From NCBI GenBank assembly GCA_021805545.1, contig JAJZFB010000031.1, forward strand, positions 1 through 64,000: a DNA stretch of 64,000 bases, written 5' to 3'. Made by a program: the position numbers and the translations under genes. The stretch comes from Pseudomonadota bacterium (lineage in GTDB: Bacteria; Pseudomonadota; Alphaproteobacteria; Acetobacterales; Acetobacteraceae). Position 1 is the stretch's first letter, and the number at the start of each line of letters is the position of its first letter. The notes beneath the pieces are model-generated. The model was not told the origin of the DNA. It did not search any database and saw nothing but the letters and a program-made list of their open reading frames with translations. Of this stretch, positions 43,244 through 53,408 are shown one piece after another.

Positions 43244-44461
43244 ATGGCTGAAAAAAGTCAATTCCATACCCGCCTGAAACTGGCCCTGATCCTGGCCATT
43301 TGCGCTATTCCCTCCGGTTGCGAGGCCGCCGCCATCATCTGGGGCCAGTACCATGGCATGACCGGCAAGGCGCTGCGCGACGGGCTGGATTTATGGGCAG
43401 GCGGATTCCTGCTGCTGCACGGCCAGGCGTCCATTCTGTTCGACCATACGGCGTATCAGAGCTTTCTGCAGGGGCTATATGGGCACCTGCCTTACCATTT
43501 ATGGAGCTACCCCCCTACTTATGGGCTAATTGCCGCCGCCTTTGACTGGCTGCCGCCCTGGCCGGCGGTGCTGGCGTTTGATGCGGCAACGCTGGTGCTG
43601 CTGGCCTTTGTGCTGCGGCTGGCAGGCAAGAGCGGGTGGTTTGTGGCAGCCATGCTGGTGGCACCCGCCTGCCTGGAAAATGTGCTGGAACACCAGAACG
43701 CGGCGCTGATGACGGCGCTGATTGGCGGCGGCGTGTTGCTGCTGGAGGCCAAGCCACGCCTGGCGGGGGCGCTGATTGGGCTGGCCACCATTAAACCGCA
43801 GCTTGGCCTGGTGCTGCCGCTTAACCTGCTGCGGCGCTCGCGTTTGGCCTTTGCCTGGGCGGCACTTGCCGCCGTGCTGCTGGCCGGGGCATCGCTGGCG
43901 GCATTCGGGCCGAAAGTGTGGATCGGGTTCATTACCTTCACCAGCCCGGCCATGAGCAATGTGCTGCTTACCGGCCAGCCGCCAGATTTCGCGGGCGGGC
44001 TTATTAGCGTGTTTGCCCTGGCCAAGCCGTTTATGGGCACGCATGGCGCGCTGCTGGCCCAGGCTGTGGTGAGCCTTGCCTGCATTGCGGCGGGGTTGTT
44101 CACGCGCCGCCCGGCGGCGCTGCTGGTGCTCTCGGCCTTGGCCAGCCCGTATCTGCACGCCTACGATCTGCTGGGGGCATCGCTGGCCGTGGCGCTGCTG
44201 GTGCAGGACAGGCTACGGCACGGGTTTTTCCCCGGTGAGCCGGTGCTGTTCTTTCTTGTCTGGTTCGGGCCGGGGCTGCTGCCCTGGATGCCGCGCTTCG
44301 CACATCTGGCGCCTGTGCTGCTGCTGCTGCTCTTGGCAAGCGCGTGGCGCCGTGGTGGTGTGGCGCCATGCGACTCCTTACCGGCTCCGCCCGGCTCGCC
44401 GGGGTCATCGGCTGGCCGGTCGCGCACTCCCGTTCCCCCCGAATCCACGGCACATGGCTGA
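43244..44461 (+). CDS. GT87-like (DUF2029) polytopic membrane protein
   Basis: This protein of up to 405 residues has 9-10 hydrophobic segments and the family's early motifs: a luminal acidic site region (GLDLWAGGFLL), HLWSYPPTYGLIAAAFDWLP and IGLATIKPQLGL. GT87 proteins are polyprenyl-phosphate-mannose-type glycosyltransferases of the inner membrane. The last 40 residues (Pro/Ser-rich) lie in the 94-bp overlap with aroE and look non-functional. Substrate unknown. Confidence 0.75.
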   Translation: MAEKSQFHTRLKLALILAICAIPSGCEAAAIIWGQYHGMTGKALRDGLDLWAGGFLLLHGQASILFDHTAYQSFLQGLYGHLPYHLWSYPPTYGLIAAAFDWLPPWPAVLAFDAATLVLLAFVLRLAGKSGWFVAAMLVAPACLENVLEHQNAALMTALIGGGVLLLEAKPRLAGALIGLATIKPQLGLVLPLNLLRRSRLAFAWAALAAVLLAGASLAAFGPKVWIGFITFTSPAMSNVLLTGQPPDFAGGLISVFALAKPFMGTHGALLAQAVVSLACIAAGLFTRRPAALLVLSALASPYLHAYDLLGASLAVALLVQDRLRHGFFPGEPVLFFLVWFGPGLLPWMPRFAHLAPVLLLLLLASAWRRGGVAPCDSLPAPPGSPGSSAGRSRTPVPPESTAHG

Positions 44462-45192
44462 ACCGCCATGAGATAGACGGCGCCTATGTGCCGCTGCCCG
44501 TGGCGCCAGCTAACTTTGCCGCAGCCGTAAACGGCCTGGCCAAAGCCGGGTTTGCCGGGGCCAATGTCACCATTCCGCACAAGGAGGCGGCTTTTGCCGT
44601 GTGCGATGTGGTGGAGGATTTCGCGCGCCGCGCCGGGGCGGTGAACACGCTGCTGTTCACCCCGCGCGGCATAGAGGGGCGCAATACGGATGGCTACGGG
44701 TTTGTGGCGAATCTGCGCGCCCATGGGGTGAACCCGGCCGCGGGGCCGGTGCTGATTCTGGGCGCAGGCGGGGCCGCGCGGGCCATTACTGCGGCTTTGC
44801 AGGATGAAGGTGCTGCGGTGACGATATGCAACCGCTCGCCAGAGCGTGCCGAGGCTTTGGCCGCGGCCCTGCCCCCTGCCCGCGTGCTGCCCTGGGCACG
44901 GCGCGAGGCGGCTTTGGGCGATTACGCGCTGCTGGTGAACACGACATCGCTCGGCATGGTGCATAACCCTGCCTTGGAGATGAGCCTGGAACGCGCCGCG
45001 CCGGGCCTGGCCGTGGCGGATATTGTGTACGCGCCGCTGGAAACCGCCCTGCTGGCGGAGGCCGCCGCGCACGGGCTGCAGCCGGTGGAAGGCTTGGGCA
45101 TGTTGCTGCACCAGGCCGTGCCCGGTTTTGCCGCCTGGTTTGGCGTGACGCCGCTGGTGGATGCGGCACTCTACCGGATTGTTGCCGCATGA
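44368..45192 (+). CDS. aroE: Shikimate dehydrogenase
   Basis: This 274-residue enzyme has the substrate-binding GWPVAHSRSPRIHG, the catalytic Lys in NVTIPHKEAAF, NTDGYGF, and the nucleotide motif ILGAGGAARAI followed by NRSPERAEAL. ATG 44368 matches the family N-terminus although it lies 94 bp inside the preceding gene. It overlaps coaE by 4 bp (ATGA), forming an aroE-coaE-dnaQ run. Confidence 0.94.
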   Translation: MRLLTGSARLAGVIGWPVAHSRSPRIHGTWLNRHEIDGAYVPLPVAPANFAAAVNGLAKAGFAGANVTIPHKEAAFAVCDVVEDFARRAGAVNTLLFTPRGIEGRNTDGYGFVANLRAHGVNPAAGPVLILGAGGAARAITAALQDEGAAVTICNRSPERAEALAAALPPARVLPWARREAALGDYALLVNTTSLGMVHNPALEMSLERAAPGLAVADIVYAPLETALLAEAAAHGLQPVEGLGMLLHQAVPGFAAWFGVTPLVDAALYRIVAA

Positions 45193-45773
45193 TGATTATC
45201 GGCCTGACCGGCGGCATCGGCATGGGCAAATCCACCGTGGCGGGCATGTTCGCCACACGCGGTGTGCCGGGGTTTAATGCAGATGTGGCGGTGCATGAGC
45301 TGCAAGCGAAGAATGGCGAGGCGATACCGGCCATAGATGCGGCGTTTCCCGGCGTGGCGCATGATGGCGTGCTGGACCGTGCCGCGCTGCGCGCCTTGGT
45401 GCTGGCGGACCGCGAGAAGATGAAGCTGCTGGAAGGGATTATGCACCCGCTGGTGCGGAACATGCAGGCCGCTTTCATGGAGCGCGCGCGGGCGGCAGAG
45501 CAGCGCGCGGTATTGCTGGATATTCCTTTATTATTTGAATCGGGCGCGGCGGGGCGGATGGACAAGACCATCACCGTATCCTGCCCGCGCGAAATGCAGG
45601 TGCGGCGCGTGCTGGCACGCGGGGTGCCGCTTAAGGATATAGAGGCGATTATCGCCAAGCAGATGCCGGATGCGGAAAAACGCAAACTGGCGGATTACGT
45701 GATTGAAACCAGCGGCACGCTGGAGGAAACACAGGTACAGGTGGAGCGCGTTTTGCAGGAGCTGGGGCTATGA
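45189..45773 (+). CDS. coaE: Dephospho-CoA kinase
   Basis: This 194-residue kinase has the P-loop GLTGGIGMGKSTVAGMF, a FNADVAVHEL region with the conserved Asp, the LDIPLLFESG motif and the lid Arg residues. It makes CoA in the final step of the pathway. Two ATGs (45189, 45192) are possible. The stop overlaps dnaQ (ATGA). Confidence 0.94.
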   Translation: MMIIGLTGGIGMGKSTVAGMFATRGVPGFNADVAVHELQAKNGEAIPAIDAAFPGVAHDGVLDRAALRALVLADREKMKLLEGIMHPLVRNMQAAFMERARAAEQRAVLLDIPLLFESGAAGRMDKTITVSCPREMQVRRVLARGVPLKDIEAIIAKQMPDAEKRKLADYVIETSGTLEETQVQVERVLQELGL

Positions 45774-46444
45774 GCCGTTCGGTTTTGTTCGACACGGAAA
45801 CAACCGGGCTGGACCCGCTGACCGGCGACAGGGTGATTGAAATTGCCGCGATTGAATTGCTGAACGACCTGCCCACGGCCAATGAGTTTTACGCGCTGCT
45901 GGACCCGGAGCGCGATATTCCCGCCGAGAGCACGCGCGTACACGGCATTACCAGCGCGCATGTGGAGGGCAAGCCGAAATTTGCCGATATTGCAGACGAG
46001 ATGCTGAAATTTTTTGGCGACGCGCCGCTGGTGGCGCATAATGCGCCGTTCGATTTCGGGTTTATCGACGCCGAACTGGCGCGGCTGGGCAAGCCGGGGC
46101 TGGGGCGGGCGCGGATGATCGACACTTTGGTGCTGGCCAAGGCGCGCTTTCCCGGCATGCCGAACAGCCTGGACGCGCTGTGCCGCCGTTTCGAGATCGA
46201 TCTTTCAGCGCGCACCACCCATAATGCGCTGCTGGACTGCAAGCTGCTGGCCGGTGTGTATGTGGAACTGACCGGCGGGCGCCAGCGCGGGCTGGTGCTG
46301 GAGACCGGTGACGTGCTGAGCTTTGCCCAATACGCCCCCCCCGCGCAACGCACGGCGCGCCATATTGTACCCGAAAAGGAACAGATTGCCGCGCATGAGG
46401 CGTTTATAGGCAAGCTGAAAGAGCCGGTCTGGCGCAAGGAATAG
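45770..46444 (+). CDS. dnaQ: DNA polymerase III epsilon subunit (proofreading exonuclease)
   Basis: This 224-residue DEDDh exonuclease has ExoI FDTETTGLDP, ExoII HNAPFDFGFIDAEL and ExoIII with His in TTHNALLDCKLLA. The C-terminal tail (after residue 175) would bind the polymerase alpha subunit. Adjacent aroE-coaE-dnaQ is a common alphaproteobacterial arrangement. Confidence 0.95.
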   Translation: MSRSVLFDTETTGLDPLTGDRVIEIAAIELLNDLPTANEFYALLDPERDIPAESTRVHGITSAHVEGKPKFADIADEMLKFFGDAPLVAHNAPFDFGFIDAELARLGKPGLGRARMIDTLVLAKARFPGMPNSLDALCRRFEIDLSARTTHNALLDCKLLAGVYVELTGGRQRGLVLETGDVLSFAQYAPPAQRTARHIVPEKEQIAAHEAFIGKLKEPVWRKE

Positions 46445-46556
46445 GGGAAACACAAAAATCGCTTCAGCAATCATCCGCAGCGGCAAAAAACACGGCCATC
46501 GCGCGCCATTCATGCCTGCCGGCCAGCTTACTGGCGTAGCCTTTATAAATGCGCCA

Positions 46557-46973
46557 CTATTTTAACCGCGCCCCCATGCGCAGAAGCAGCATCGTCACCG
46601 CCAGCAACGCAGCCCCGTTCAACCATACCGCTATTTGATGCCCGCGCGCGAACCGCGCCGCCTCGTGCAGCATGCGCGCCGCATCCAGCACGGGCAGCAG
46701 GTAAAACCACAGCCAGCCCGTTACCAAAATCACCGCCACCGGCACCAGGCTCGCCCGCCAATCGCGCCGCAGCCACAGCCCCAGCGCCGCCAAGGCCGCG
46801 CTGAGGGTGCAATAGCCGTAATACCACGGAAATGCGCCACGGATGAACGGCCCCGCCACGGGCAGCGGCAAATGCGTGAACACCAGCGGGGCCATAACCG
46901 CGCCAAAAAACAGCATGCCGCCGCTTAGAGCGCCGAGCCCTAGCAACGCCAGCATGCCGCCCGCAGCGCGCAT
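46557..46973 (-). CDS. Small four-helix membrane protein (DUF4149-like)
   Basis: This 138-residue protein has four hydrophobic segments, starting ALLGLGALSGGMLFFGAVMAP with the APLVF motif of DUF4149/TMEM205-like proteins. Role unknown. The ATG overlaps the ahcY stop (TGATG), so it is translationally coupled to S-adenosylhomocysteine hydrolase; the reason for this is not evident. Confidence 0.7.
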   Translation of the reverse strand: MRAAGGMLALLGLGALSGGMLFFGAVMAPLVFTHLPLPVAGPFIRGAFPWYYGYCTLSAALAALGLWLRRDWRASLVPVAVILVTGWLWFYLLPVLDAARMLHEAARFARGHQIAVWLNGAALLAVTMLLLRMGARLK

Positions 46974-48280
46974 CAGTAACGATACGAATCGTGCTTGAAT
47001 GGGCCGTCGGTCTTAAGGCCCAGATACGCCGCCTGCTTCTGGCTGAGCTGGGTCAGCTTCGCCCCCACCTTGGCCAGGTGCAGCGCCGCCACTTTTTCAT
47101 CCAGATGGCGCGGCAGCACATAAACCTTGTTTTCGTACTGGCCGGGCTTGGCGTTCCACAGCTCGATTTGCGCCAGCACCTGGTTGGTGAAGCTGGCGCT
47201 CATCACGAAGCTAGGGTGGCCCGTGGCATTGCCAAGGTTCACCAGCCGGCCTTCGGAAAGCACGATCAGCCGCTTGCCGTCGGGGAACACCACCTCGTCC
47301 ACCTGCGGCTTCACGTTTTCCCACTTGTAGTTCCGCAGCGCCTCGATCTGAATTTCAGAATCGAAATGGCCGATATTGCACACAATGGCGCGGTGCTTCA
47401 TGGCACGCATATGGCCGATGGTGATGACATCGACATTGCCCGTGGCGGTGACGAAAATATCGCCCACCGGGGCGGCATCGTCCATCGTTGTCACCTCATA
47501 GCCTTCCATCGCCGCCTGCAGCGCGCAAATCGGGTCGATTTCGCAAACCTTCACGCGGCACCCGGCATTGCGTAAGGACGCAGCGGAGCCTTTGCCCACA
47601 TCGCCAAACCCGCTCACCACCGCCACCTTGCCGGACATCATCACATCCGTGCCACGGCGTATGCCATCCACCAGGCTCTCGCGGCAGCCATACAGATTGT
47701 CGAATTTCGACTTGGTGACGGAATCATTCACGTTGATGGCGGGCACTTTCAGCTCGCCGCTCTTCGCCATCTCCCACAAACGATGCACGCCCGTGGTGGT
47801 CTCTTCCGAGATACCCTTAACATTGGCCAGCAGGTCGGGGTATTTGTCGTGCAGCAGCTTGGTGGCATCGCCGCCATCGTCCAGAATCATGTTCGGTTCC
47901 CAGCCATCGGGGCCGCGCACAGTTTGCTCGATGCACCACCAGAATTCTTCTTCCGACATGCCCTTCCACGCGAATACCGGCACGCCCGTGGCGGCAATGG
48001 CGGCGGCGGCCTGGTCCTGCGTGGAGAAGATGTTGCAGGACGACCAGCGCACCGAGGCGCCGAGCGCCGTCAGCGTCTCGATCAGCACGGCGGTCTGGAT
48101 GGTCATGTGCAGGCAGCCGATGATGCGCGCGCCCTTCAGCGGCTTATCCTTGCCGAATTCGGCACGCAGCGCCATCAGCCCGGGCATCTCGTCCTCGGCC
48201 ATGGCAATCTCTTTGCGGCCCCATTCAGCCAGCGAGATGTCCTTGACCTTGTAATCCTGCGCCATGATTGCGTCCGCCAT
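46973..48280 (-). CDS. ahcY: S-adenosylhomocysteine hydrolase
   Basis: This 435-residue NAD-dependent enzyme splits S-adenosylhomocysteine to adenosine and homocysteine. It has [30 protein letters not shown], the NAD motif [12 protein letters not shown], and the C-terminal [14 protein letters not shown] 48280 follows AGAGGA; ATG 48265 is an alternative. A SahR-like palindrome lies 34 bp upstream. Confidence 0.96.
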   Translation of the reverse strand: MADAIMAQDYKVKDISLAEWGRKEIAMAEDEMPGLMALRAEFGKDKPLKGARIIGCLHMTIQTAVLIETLTALGASVRWSSCNIFSTQDQAAAAIAATGVPVFAWKGMSEEEFWWCIEQTVRGPDGWEPNMILDDGGDATKLLHDKYPDLLANVKGISEETTTGVHRLWEMAKSGELKVPAINVNDSVTKSKFDNLYGCRESLVDGIRRGTDVMMSGKVAVVSGFGDVGKGSAASLRNAGCRVKVCEIDPICALQAAMEGYEVTTMDDAAPVGDIFVTATGNVDVITIGHMRAMKHRAIVCNIGHFDSEIQIEALRNYKWENVKPQVDEVVFPDGKRLIVLSEGRLVNLGNATGHPSFVMSASFTNQVLAQIELWNAKPGQYENKVYVLPRHLDEKVAALHLAKVGAKLTQLSQKQAAYLGLKTDGPFKHDSYRY

Positions 48281-48313
48281 GCCCGTCGATCCTCTGCACA
48301 TAAGTCTATGCTT

Positions 48314-48335
48314 GATATAAAGATATGTTTATATC
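48314..48335. promoter_or_regulatory. SahR-like operator of ahcY
   Basis: A 22-bp palindrome in which 20 bases match: GATATAAA, then a central ATAT flanked by G/C mismatches, then TTTATATC. Proteobacterial SahR (ArsR family) controls ahcY and methionine-cycle genes through AT-rich palindromes of this general kind. No sahR gene is in the window. Confidence 0.55.
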
Positions 48336-48390
48336 TGTGTCAAATACGCGGCGCCCCGTATGGCTGCAAGCGCGGCTTTGCAATCAGCCT

Positions 48391-48714
48391 CTACGGCTTT
48401 GGCAGCCCGGCGAAATAATCCGCCACGGCCTGGGCCTCGGCCGGGCTTAAATGCCGGGCGATGGAGCGCATAATCGCATCACTACCCTGCCCTTGGGCGA
48501 TGCGGGCCAGCGCCGCCGTAATCTGGCTGGCTGGCATGCCGGCCAAAGCGGGCGCACCGGTGGAAGGTTTGCCCTGTCCGTTCACCCCATGGCAGGCGGC
48601 GCAGGGCAGGGCACCGTTATCATTGCCGTGCATCACAATCTGCTGCCCGCTGGGTGCCGCCTGTGCCGCCGTGCCCAGCAGGGCGGGTAAAGCCAGCAGC
48701 GCCAGCCGCCTCAT
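48391..48714 (-). CDS. Class I cytochrome c, small periplasmic
   Basis: This 107-residue protein has a signal peptide ending near AAQAA and one haem site CAACHGVNG; the distal Met is probably in ALAGMPAS or in the IMRS segment. The C-terminus carries the cytochrome helix SPAEAQAVADYFAGL. It is coupled to the upstream copper-chaperone gene by an ATGA overlap, suggesting electron transfer near a copper oxidase. Confidence 0.88.
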   Translation of the reverse strand: MRRLALLALPALLGTAAQAAPSGQQIVMHGNDNGALPCAACHGVNGQGKPSTGAPALAGMPASQITAALARIAQGQGSDAIMRSIARHLSPAEAQAVADYFAGLPKP

Positions 48715-49142
48715 GGCGCGTGTGTGGCGCCGTAAACCGGCACGCTCAAAATCAGGCTGCTGCCATCCTTAAAGGTGAGTGTAATAACGGCGGGCTGGCC
48801 CAGTTTCATCTTCGGGTTCATGCACATCAGGTGGTACCCGCCCTCCACCAGCCCGGCCTGGCCATGCGCGGGCACTGGCACACTGTCCACCGGCACCATC
48901 ATCGCGGTGCCGCCCATATTCATGCTTTTATGCAGCATCAGCGAAGAGCAATCCGGCGAGCTGGCTTTGGTCAGGGCCGTGGGCGTATCGCTTTTATTCA
49001 CCAGCACCATGTAGCCGCCCGCTGGCACGCTGGGCAGCAAGTAGCGGAACCAGGGTTGCTGCACCTTTATGGTTTCCGCCGCCCCCGCAAAAGCCTGCGC
49101 CGGGGCCAGAACCAGGCAAACCGCCAGCCAGATACCACGCAT
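48711..49142 (-). CDS. PCu(A)C-type periplasmic copper chaperone
   Basis: This 143-residue protein has a signal peptide (MRGIWLAVCLVLAPAQAFA) and the copper motif: His in MLHKSMNMGG, then GGYHLMCMNPK, giving the H...M...H-x-M ligand set. It delivers copper to the CuA centre of cytochrome oxidase. ATG 49142 starts the signal peptide. The cytochrome c gene overlaps its end. Confidence 0.9.
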   Translation of the reverse strand: MRGIWLAVCLVLAPAQAFAGAAETIKVQQPWFRYLLPSVPAGGYMVLVNKSDTPTALTKASSPDCSSLMLHKSMNMGGTAMMVPVDSVPVPAHGQAGLVEGGYHLMCMNPKMKLGQPAVITLTFKDGSSLILSVPVYGATHAP

Positions 49143-49255
49143 TTCATCCCCCAAAAACTGTTTTGCCCTGGATACGCGAAACCCTCTCGCGCGGGAAGCT
49201 GTTCTGCGCCGCAACGCGATTGCGTTACGCCCCAACCAGGCGCAATAGGCGGAGC

Positions 49256-49666
49256 ATGGACCACAAGGCCTATGCCGACATTGCGCAGGCAACCCGGCGC
49301 ATGTTTATCCGCGACATCGTGCTCGCCGCCTCCATCGGCGTGCATGCCCATGAGCGCGGCACACGCCAGCGCGTACGCATAAACGTAGAGCTGTCGGTGC
49401 AGGATGACGGGGCACAAAACATTTCCCGCCCCGCCGTGGGCGCCGATGACCTGGCGCGGGTGGTGGATTACGAGGCCATTTTCAACCGTATCTGCGCCAT
49501 TACCCAGGCCGGCCATGTGCAGCTTGTGGAAACCCTGGCCGAACGCCTGGCCGAGACCTGCCTCATCGACCCCCGCGTGCGCCGCGTGCTGGTGCGTGTG
49601 GAAAAGCTCGATGTATTCGCCGACGCGGCCGCCGTGGGTGTGGAAATCGAACGCCGCAACGGCTAG
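49256..49666 (+). CDS. folB: Dihydroneopterin aldolase
   Basis: This 136-residue enzyme of folate synthesis has the FolB pattern: FIRDIVLAASIGVHAHER, then RINVELSV, VVDYEAIFNRI, and LVETLAERLAE with the conserved Glu. ATG 49256 follows GGCGGAG. It stands alone; neither folP nor folK is next to it. Confidence 0.9.
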   Translation: MDHKAYADIAQATRRMFIRDIVLAASIGVHAHERGTRQRVRINVELSVQDDGAQNISRPAVGADDLARVVDYEAIFNRICAITQAGHVQLVETLAERLAETCLIDPRVRRVLVRVEKLDVFADAAAVGVEIERRNG

Positions 49667-49689
49667 TTTTCCACGGCCCAAATTCGAGT

Positions 49690-49891
49690 AGAGTCAATGG
49701 GTTTTACGCGATGGTTAGCATAATTTTATGACTAAAACGAAATAGTTTTCTACAATAAAATCAATGTGTTAAACACATATTGCTGGATTTTCTGACAAAT
49801 GCCGCTCCACCCCTTGCCCTGTTGCGCTGCACTGCAACTTATCCACTCTTCCCCAAACTTATCCACAGGCCTGGGGGAAGAACGTGGATAA
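49690..49891. other. DnaA-box cluster with adjacent AT-rich region; candidate origin or DnaA-titration site
   Basis: Three DnaA 9-mers lie within 53 bp: TTATCCACT (49839-49847), TTATCCACA (49859-49867, exact consensus) and, inverted, TTATCCACG (49883-49891). The first two are 20 bp apart. To the left, 49700-49790 is AT-rich and contains the perfect palindrome ATGTGTT-A-AACACAT (49765-49779). The third box overlaps the uvrC start codon. This resembles a small origin or a regulatory DnaA site; proof is lacking. Confidence 0.5.
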
Positions 49892-51752
49892 ACTGGACGT
49901 CACTGGCGTCCACATCATCGAGGCCGCGCTGACAACCATGCCGGGCAGCCCCGGCGTGTACCGCATGCTCGACCCCAAGGGCGGCGCGCTTTACGTGGGC
50001 AAGGCGCGCAATTTGAAGAAACGCGTGACCAGCTACACTCAGCTTGCCCGCCTGCCGGAGCGTCTGCGCCGCATGGTGGCGGGCACGGCGTCGATGGAGA
50101 TCGTCACCACCCATACCGAGGCCGAGGCCCTGCTGCTGGAGGCCAACCTCATCAAGCGGCTGAAGCCGCGCTACAACATCCTGCTGCGGGACGATAAATC
50201 CTTCCCCTGGCTTATGCTCACGGGCGACCACCCTTACCCGCAGCTTGCCAAGCACCGGGGGGCGCAGACGCGCAAGGGCGATTACTGGGGGCCATTCGCC
50301 TCGGCCTGGGCGGTGAACCAGAGCGTGCAGACGCTGCAGCGCGTGTTTTTGCTGCGCACCTGTGCCGATACGGTGTTCGCCAACCGCACCCGCCCTTGTT
50401 TGCTGTACCAGATAAAGCGTTGCAGCGCCCCTTGCGTGGGCCGCATCGCGGAAGCTGATTACGCCAGGCTGGTGGCCCAGGCGCGGGAGTTTCTCTCTGG
50501 CAAATCCGGCGTGCTGCAAAAGGAGCTGGCCGCCGCCATGCAGGAGGCGTCCGATCGGCTGGAATTCGAGCAGGCGGCGGCGATACGCGACCGTATCAAG
50601 GGGCTGACGCTGATGCAGGGCAGCGGTGTCATCAACCCCGCCAGCCTGGGCGAGGCCGATATTATCGCCGTGCACCAGGCGGCGGAGCAGGCCTGCGTGC
50701 AGGTTTTCTTCATCCGCGGCGGGCATAATAACGGCAATCGCAGCTTCTACCCCGCCAACACGGCCAGCGATGGGCCAGGCGCGGTGCTGGCCGCCTTCAT
50801 CGCCCAGTTTTACGACGACAAGCCGCCCCCGCCGCTGCTGCTGCTCAACCACATGCCGGATGATACGCCGCTGCTGGCCGAGGCGCTCTCACTCAAGGCC
50901 GGACGCCGTGTACATATCACCGTGCCGCAGCGTGGCGAGAAGCTGGACATTGTGCTGCACGCCGCCACCAATGCGCGCGAGGCGCTGGAGCGCAAACTTG
51001 CCGAGGCCGCCGGGCAGGGCAAGCTGCTGGCCGCCGTGGCGGAATTATTCGGCCTGCCGGAAACACCACGGCGCATCGAGACCTACGACAATTCCCACAT
51101 CATGGGCACGAATGCGTATGGCGTGATGGTCGTGGCGGGGCCGGAAGGGTTCATGAAAAGTGCCTACCGCAAATTCAGTATCAAGAGCGCCATTACGCCG
51201 GGCGATGATTTCGGCATGATGCGCGAGGTGATGGAACGCCGTTTCGGCCGCAGCCTGGCGGAAGATCCGGGCCGGGACTCTGAACAATGGCCGGACCTGG
51301 TGCTGATAGATGGCGGTGCCGGCCAGCTTTCCGCCGCGCGGGCCATTATGGAAGAGCTGGGGCTGGAGGATATTCCCCTGGTGGGCATCGCCAAGGGGCC
51401 AGACCGCGATGCCGGTCGCGAATGGTTCCACATGCAGGGCCACGCGCCGTTCCAGCTTCCGCCGCGTGACCCGGTGCTGTATTTTCTGCAACGTTTACGC
51501 GACGAGGCGCACCGTTTCGCCATCACCACCCACCGTGCCGGGCGCAGTAAAAAGCTGGTCACGTCGGAGCTGGACGAGATACCGGGCATAGGGGCGGCGC
51601 GCAAAAAAGCCCTGCTGCAGCATTTTGGCGCGGCGCGCGAGGTAAAGGGCGCGGGGCTGAAGGATTTGGAAGCCGTTACGGGCATAAACCGTGCCACGGC
51701 CCGCGCCGTTTATGCGTTTTTTCACCCCGGCGCACGGCTGCCTGACGATTAA
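49884..51752 (+). CDS. uvrC: UvrABC excinuclease subunit C
   Basis: This 622-residue nuclease makes both incisions in nucleotide excision repair. It has the GIY-YIG domain ([22 protein letters not shown]), a UVR domain ([15 protein letters not shown]), the RNase-H-like 5' nuclease ([23 protein letters not shown]) and a C-terminal helix-hairpin-helix ([14 protein letters not shown]). GTG 49884 follows GGGGGAAG and lies in a DnaA box, so DnaA could affect its expression. Confidence 0.95.
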   Translation: MDKLDVTGVHIIEAALTTMPGSPGVYRMLDPKGGALYVGKARNLKKRVTSYTQLARLPERLRRMVAGTASMEIVTTHTEAEALLLEANLIKRLKPRYNILLRDDKSFPWLMLTGDHPYPQLAKHRGAQTRKGDYWGPFASAWAVNQSVQTLQRVFLLRTCADTVFANRTRPCLLYQIKRCSAPCVGRIAEADYARLVAQAREFLSGKSGVLQKELAAAMQEASDRLEFEQAAAIRDRIKGLTLMQGSGVINPASLGEADIIAVHQAAEQACVQVFFIRGGHNNGNRSFYPANTASDGPGAVLAAFIAQFYDDKPPPPLLLLNHMPDDTPLLAEALSLKAGRRVHITVPQRGEKLDIVLHAATNAREALERKLAEAAGQGKLLAAVAELFGLPETPRRIETYDNSHIMGTNAYGVMVVAGPEGFMKSAYRKFSIKSAITPGDDFGMMREVMERRFGRSLAEDPGRDSEQWPDLVLIDGGAGQLSAARAIMEELGLEDIPLVGIAKGPDRDAGREWFHMQGHAPFQLPPRDPVLYFLQRLRDEAHRFAITTHRAGRSKKLVTSELDEIPGIGAARKKALLQHFGAAREVKGAGLKDLEAVTGINRATARAVYAFFHPGARLPDD

Positions 51753-51848
51753 GTTGTTAAAAATTCAAAATTTGCGCCCTTTTTGCCGCATTGCCGCCAC
51801 GGTCGCCGGGCTTATAACCAAACCATGCTGTACGAAGAGGCCGGGACG

Positions 51849-53408
51849 ATGGGGCAAGATTTTTGGGCGGAACTGAAGGCGAACGCGGCCGCCGCCCCCA
51901 CGCCAAAAATATTATATGCCAATGGCCAGGAACGGTTTCGCGGTTTTTCGGTGCGGTTTGGCGATATGCTGCTCGATTTCTCCCGCACCAGCCTCACCCA
52001 GCCCAGCCTGAACCTGCTGCTGGGCCTGGCCGCGCAGGCCAATGTGGAAGCCAAGCGCGATGCCATGTTCCGTGGCGAGAAGGTGAACAACACCGAGAAC
52101 CGCGCCGTGCTGCACACGGCACTGCGCGCCCCGCGCGGCGCGTCCATTCTGGTGGATGGCCAGAATGTGGTGCCCGCCGTGCATGAGACCCTGGACCGGC
52201 TTTTCGCCTTCGCCGAGGGCATCCGTTCCGGCGCCATCTCCGGCGCCAACGGCCAGGCTTTTACCGATGTGGTGAATATCGGCATTGGCGGCTCCGACCT
52301 TGGCCCGGTCATGGCCACCGGCGCGCTGGCCCCGTACCATGACGGCCCGCGCCTGCATTTCTGCGCCAATGTCGATGCCGCGCAGATTACCGATATTCTC
52401 AAGCCGCTGGACCCGGCGCGCACGCTGTTCATCATCGCCTCCAAAACCTTCACCACGGTGGAGACGATGACCAACGCCCAGACCGCCCGGCGCTGGATTG
52501 TGGAAAAACTGGGCGAGGCCGCGGTGAACGCGCATTTCTGCGCCGTTTCCACCGCGCTGGACAAGGTTGCCGCCTTCGGCATTTCGCCCGCGCGCGCCTT
52601 CGGCTTCTGGGACTGGGTGGGCGGGCGTTATTCCGTGTGGTCGGCCATCGGCCTGCCGGTGATGATCGCCATCGGCGCTGCGCATTTCCGCGCGTTCCTG
52701 GAAGGCGGCCACGCCATGGACGAGCATTTTTGTACCGCCCCGCTGGCGCAAAACCTGCCCGTGCTGCTCGCCCTTATTGGCATTTGGCACCGCAATGCGT
52801 GCGGCTACCCGGCCCGCGCCGTGCTGCCTTACGACCAGCGCCTGGCGCGCCTGCCCGCTTATTTGCAGCAGTTGGACATGGAGTCCAACGGCAAGGGCGT
52901 GGCGCGCGACGGTTCGCCCCGGCCCTACCCCGCCACTGGCCCGCTTGTGTTCGGCGAGCCGGGCACAAACGGGCAGCACGCCTTCTACCAGCTTCTGCAC
53001 CAGGGCACGGATGTCATTCCGTGCGAGTTCCTCATCGCCGCCGAGGGGCACGAGCCGCATCTGCGCCATCATCACCAGCTGCTCATCGCCAATTGCCTGG
53101 CGCAGGCCCAGGCCCTGATGGTGGGGCGCACGCTGGAAGAGGCCAAGGGCAACCCGCACCGCGTATTCCCCGGTAACCGCCCCAGCATCACCCTGGCCTA
53201 CCGCAAGCTCACCCCGCATACGCTGGGCCAGCTTATCGCGCTGTACGAGCACCGTATTTTCACCGAAGCCGCCATCTGGGACATTAACGCCTTCGACCAA
53301 TGGGGCGTGGAGCTGGGCAAGGCGCTGGCCACCCAGTTGCTGCCCGCCGTGCAAGGCAAGGAAGCGGCCGAACCCGCCTATGCCGGGATGCTGGAATTCC
53401 TAAGCTGA
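51849..53408 (+). CDS. pgi: Glucose-6-phosphate isomerase
   Basis: This 519-residue enzyme interconverts glucose-6-phosphate and fructose-6-phosphate. It has [26 protein letters not shown], the signature [17 protein letters not shown] and the catalytic region [18 protein letters not shown] 51849 follows AAGAGG; an ATG at 51825 would add 8 residues. Its end overlaps the convergent response regulator by 9 bp. Confidence 0.95.
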   Translation: MGQDFWAELKANAAAAPTPKILYANGQERFRGFSVRFGDMLLDFSRTSLTQPSLNLLLGLAAQANVEAKRDAMFRGEKVNNTENRAVLHTALRAPRGASILVDGQNVVPAVHETLDRLFAFAEGIRSGAISGANGQAFTDVVNIGIGGSDLGPVMATGALAPYHDGPRLHFCANVDAAQITDILKPLDPARTLFIIASKTFTTVETMTNAQTARRWIVEKLGEAAVNAHFCAVSTALDKVAAFGISPARAFGFWDWVGGRYSVWSAIGLPVMIAIGAAHFRAFLEGGHAMDEHFCTAPLAQNLPVLLALIGIWHRNACGYPARAVLPYDQRLARLPAYLQQLDMESNGKGVARDGSPRPYPATGPLVFGEPGTNGQHAFYQLLHQGTDVIPCEFLIAAEGHEPHLRHHHQLLIANCLAQAQALMVGRTLEEAKGNPHRVFPGNRPSITLAYRKLTPHTLGQLIALYEHRIFTEAAIWDINAFDQWGVELGKALATQLLPAVQGKEAAEPAYAGMLEFLS

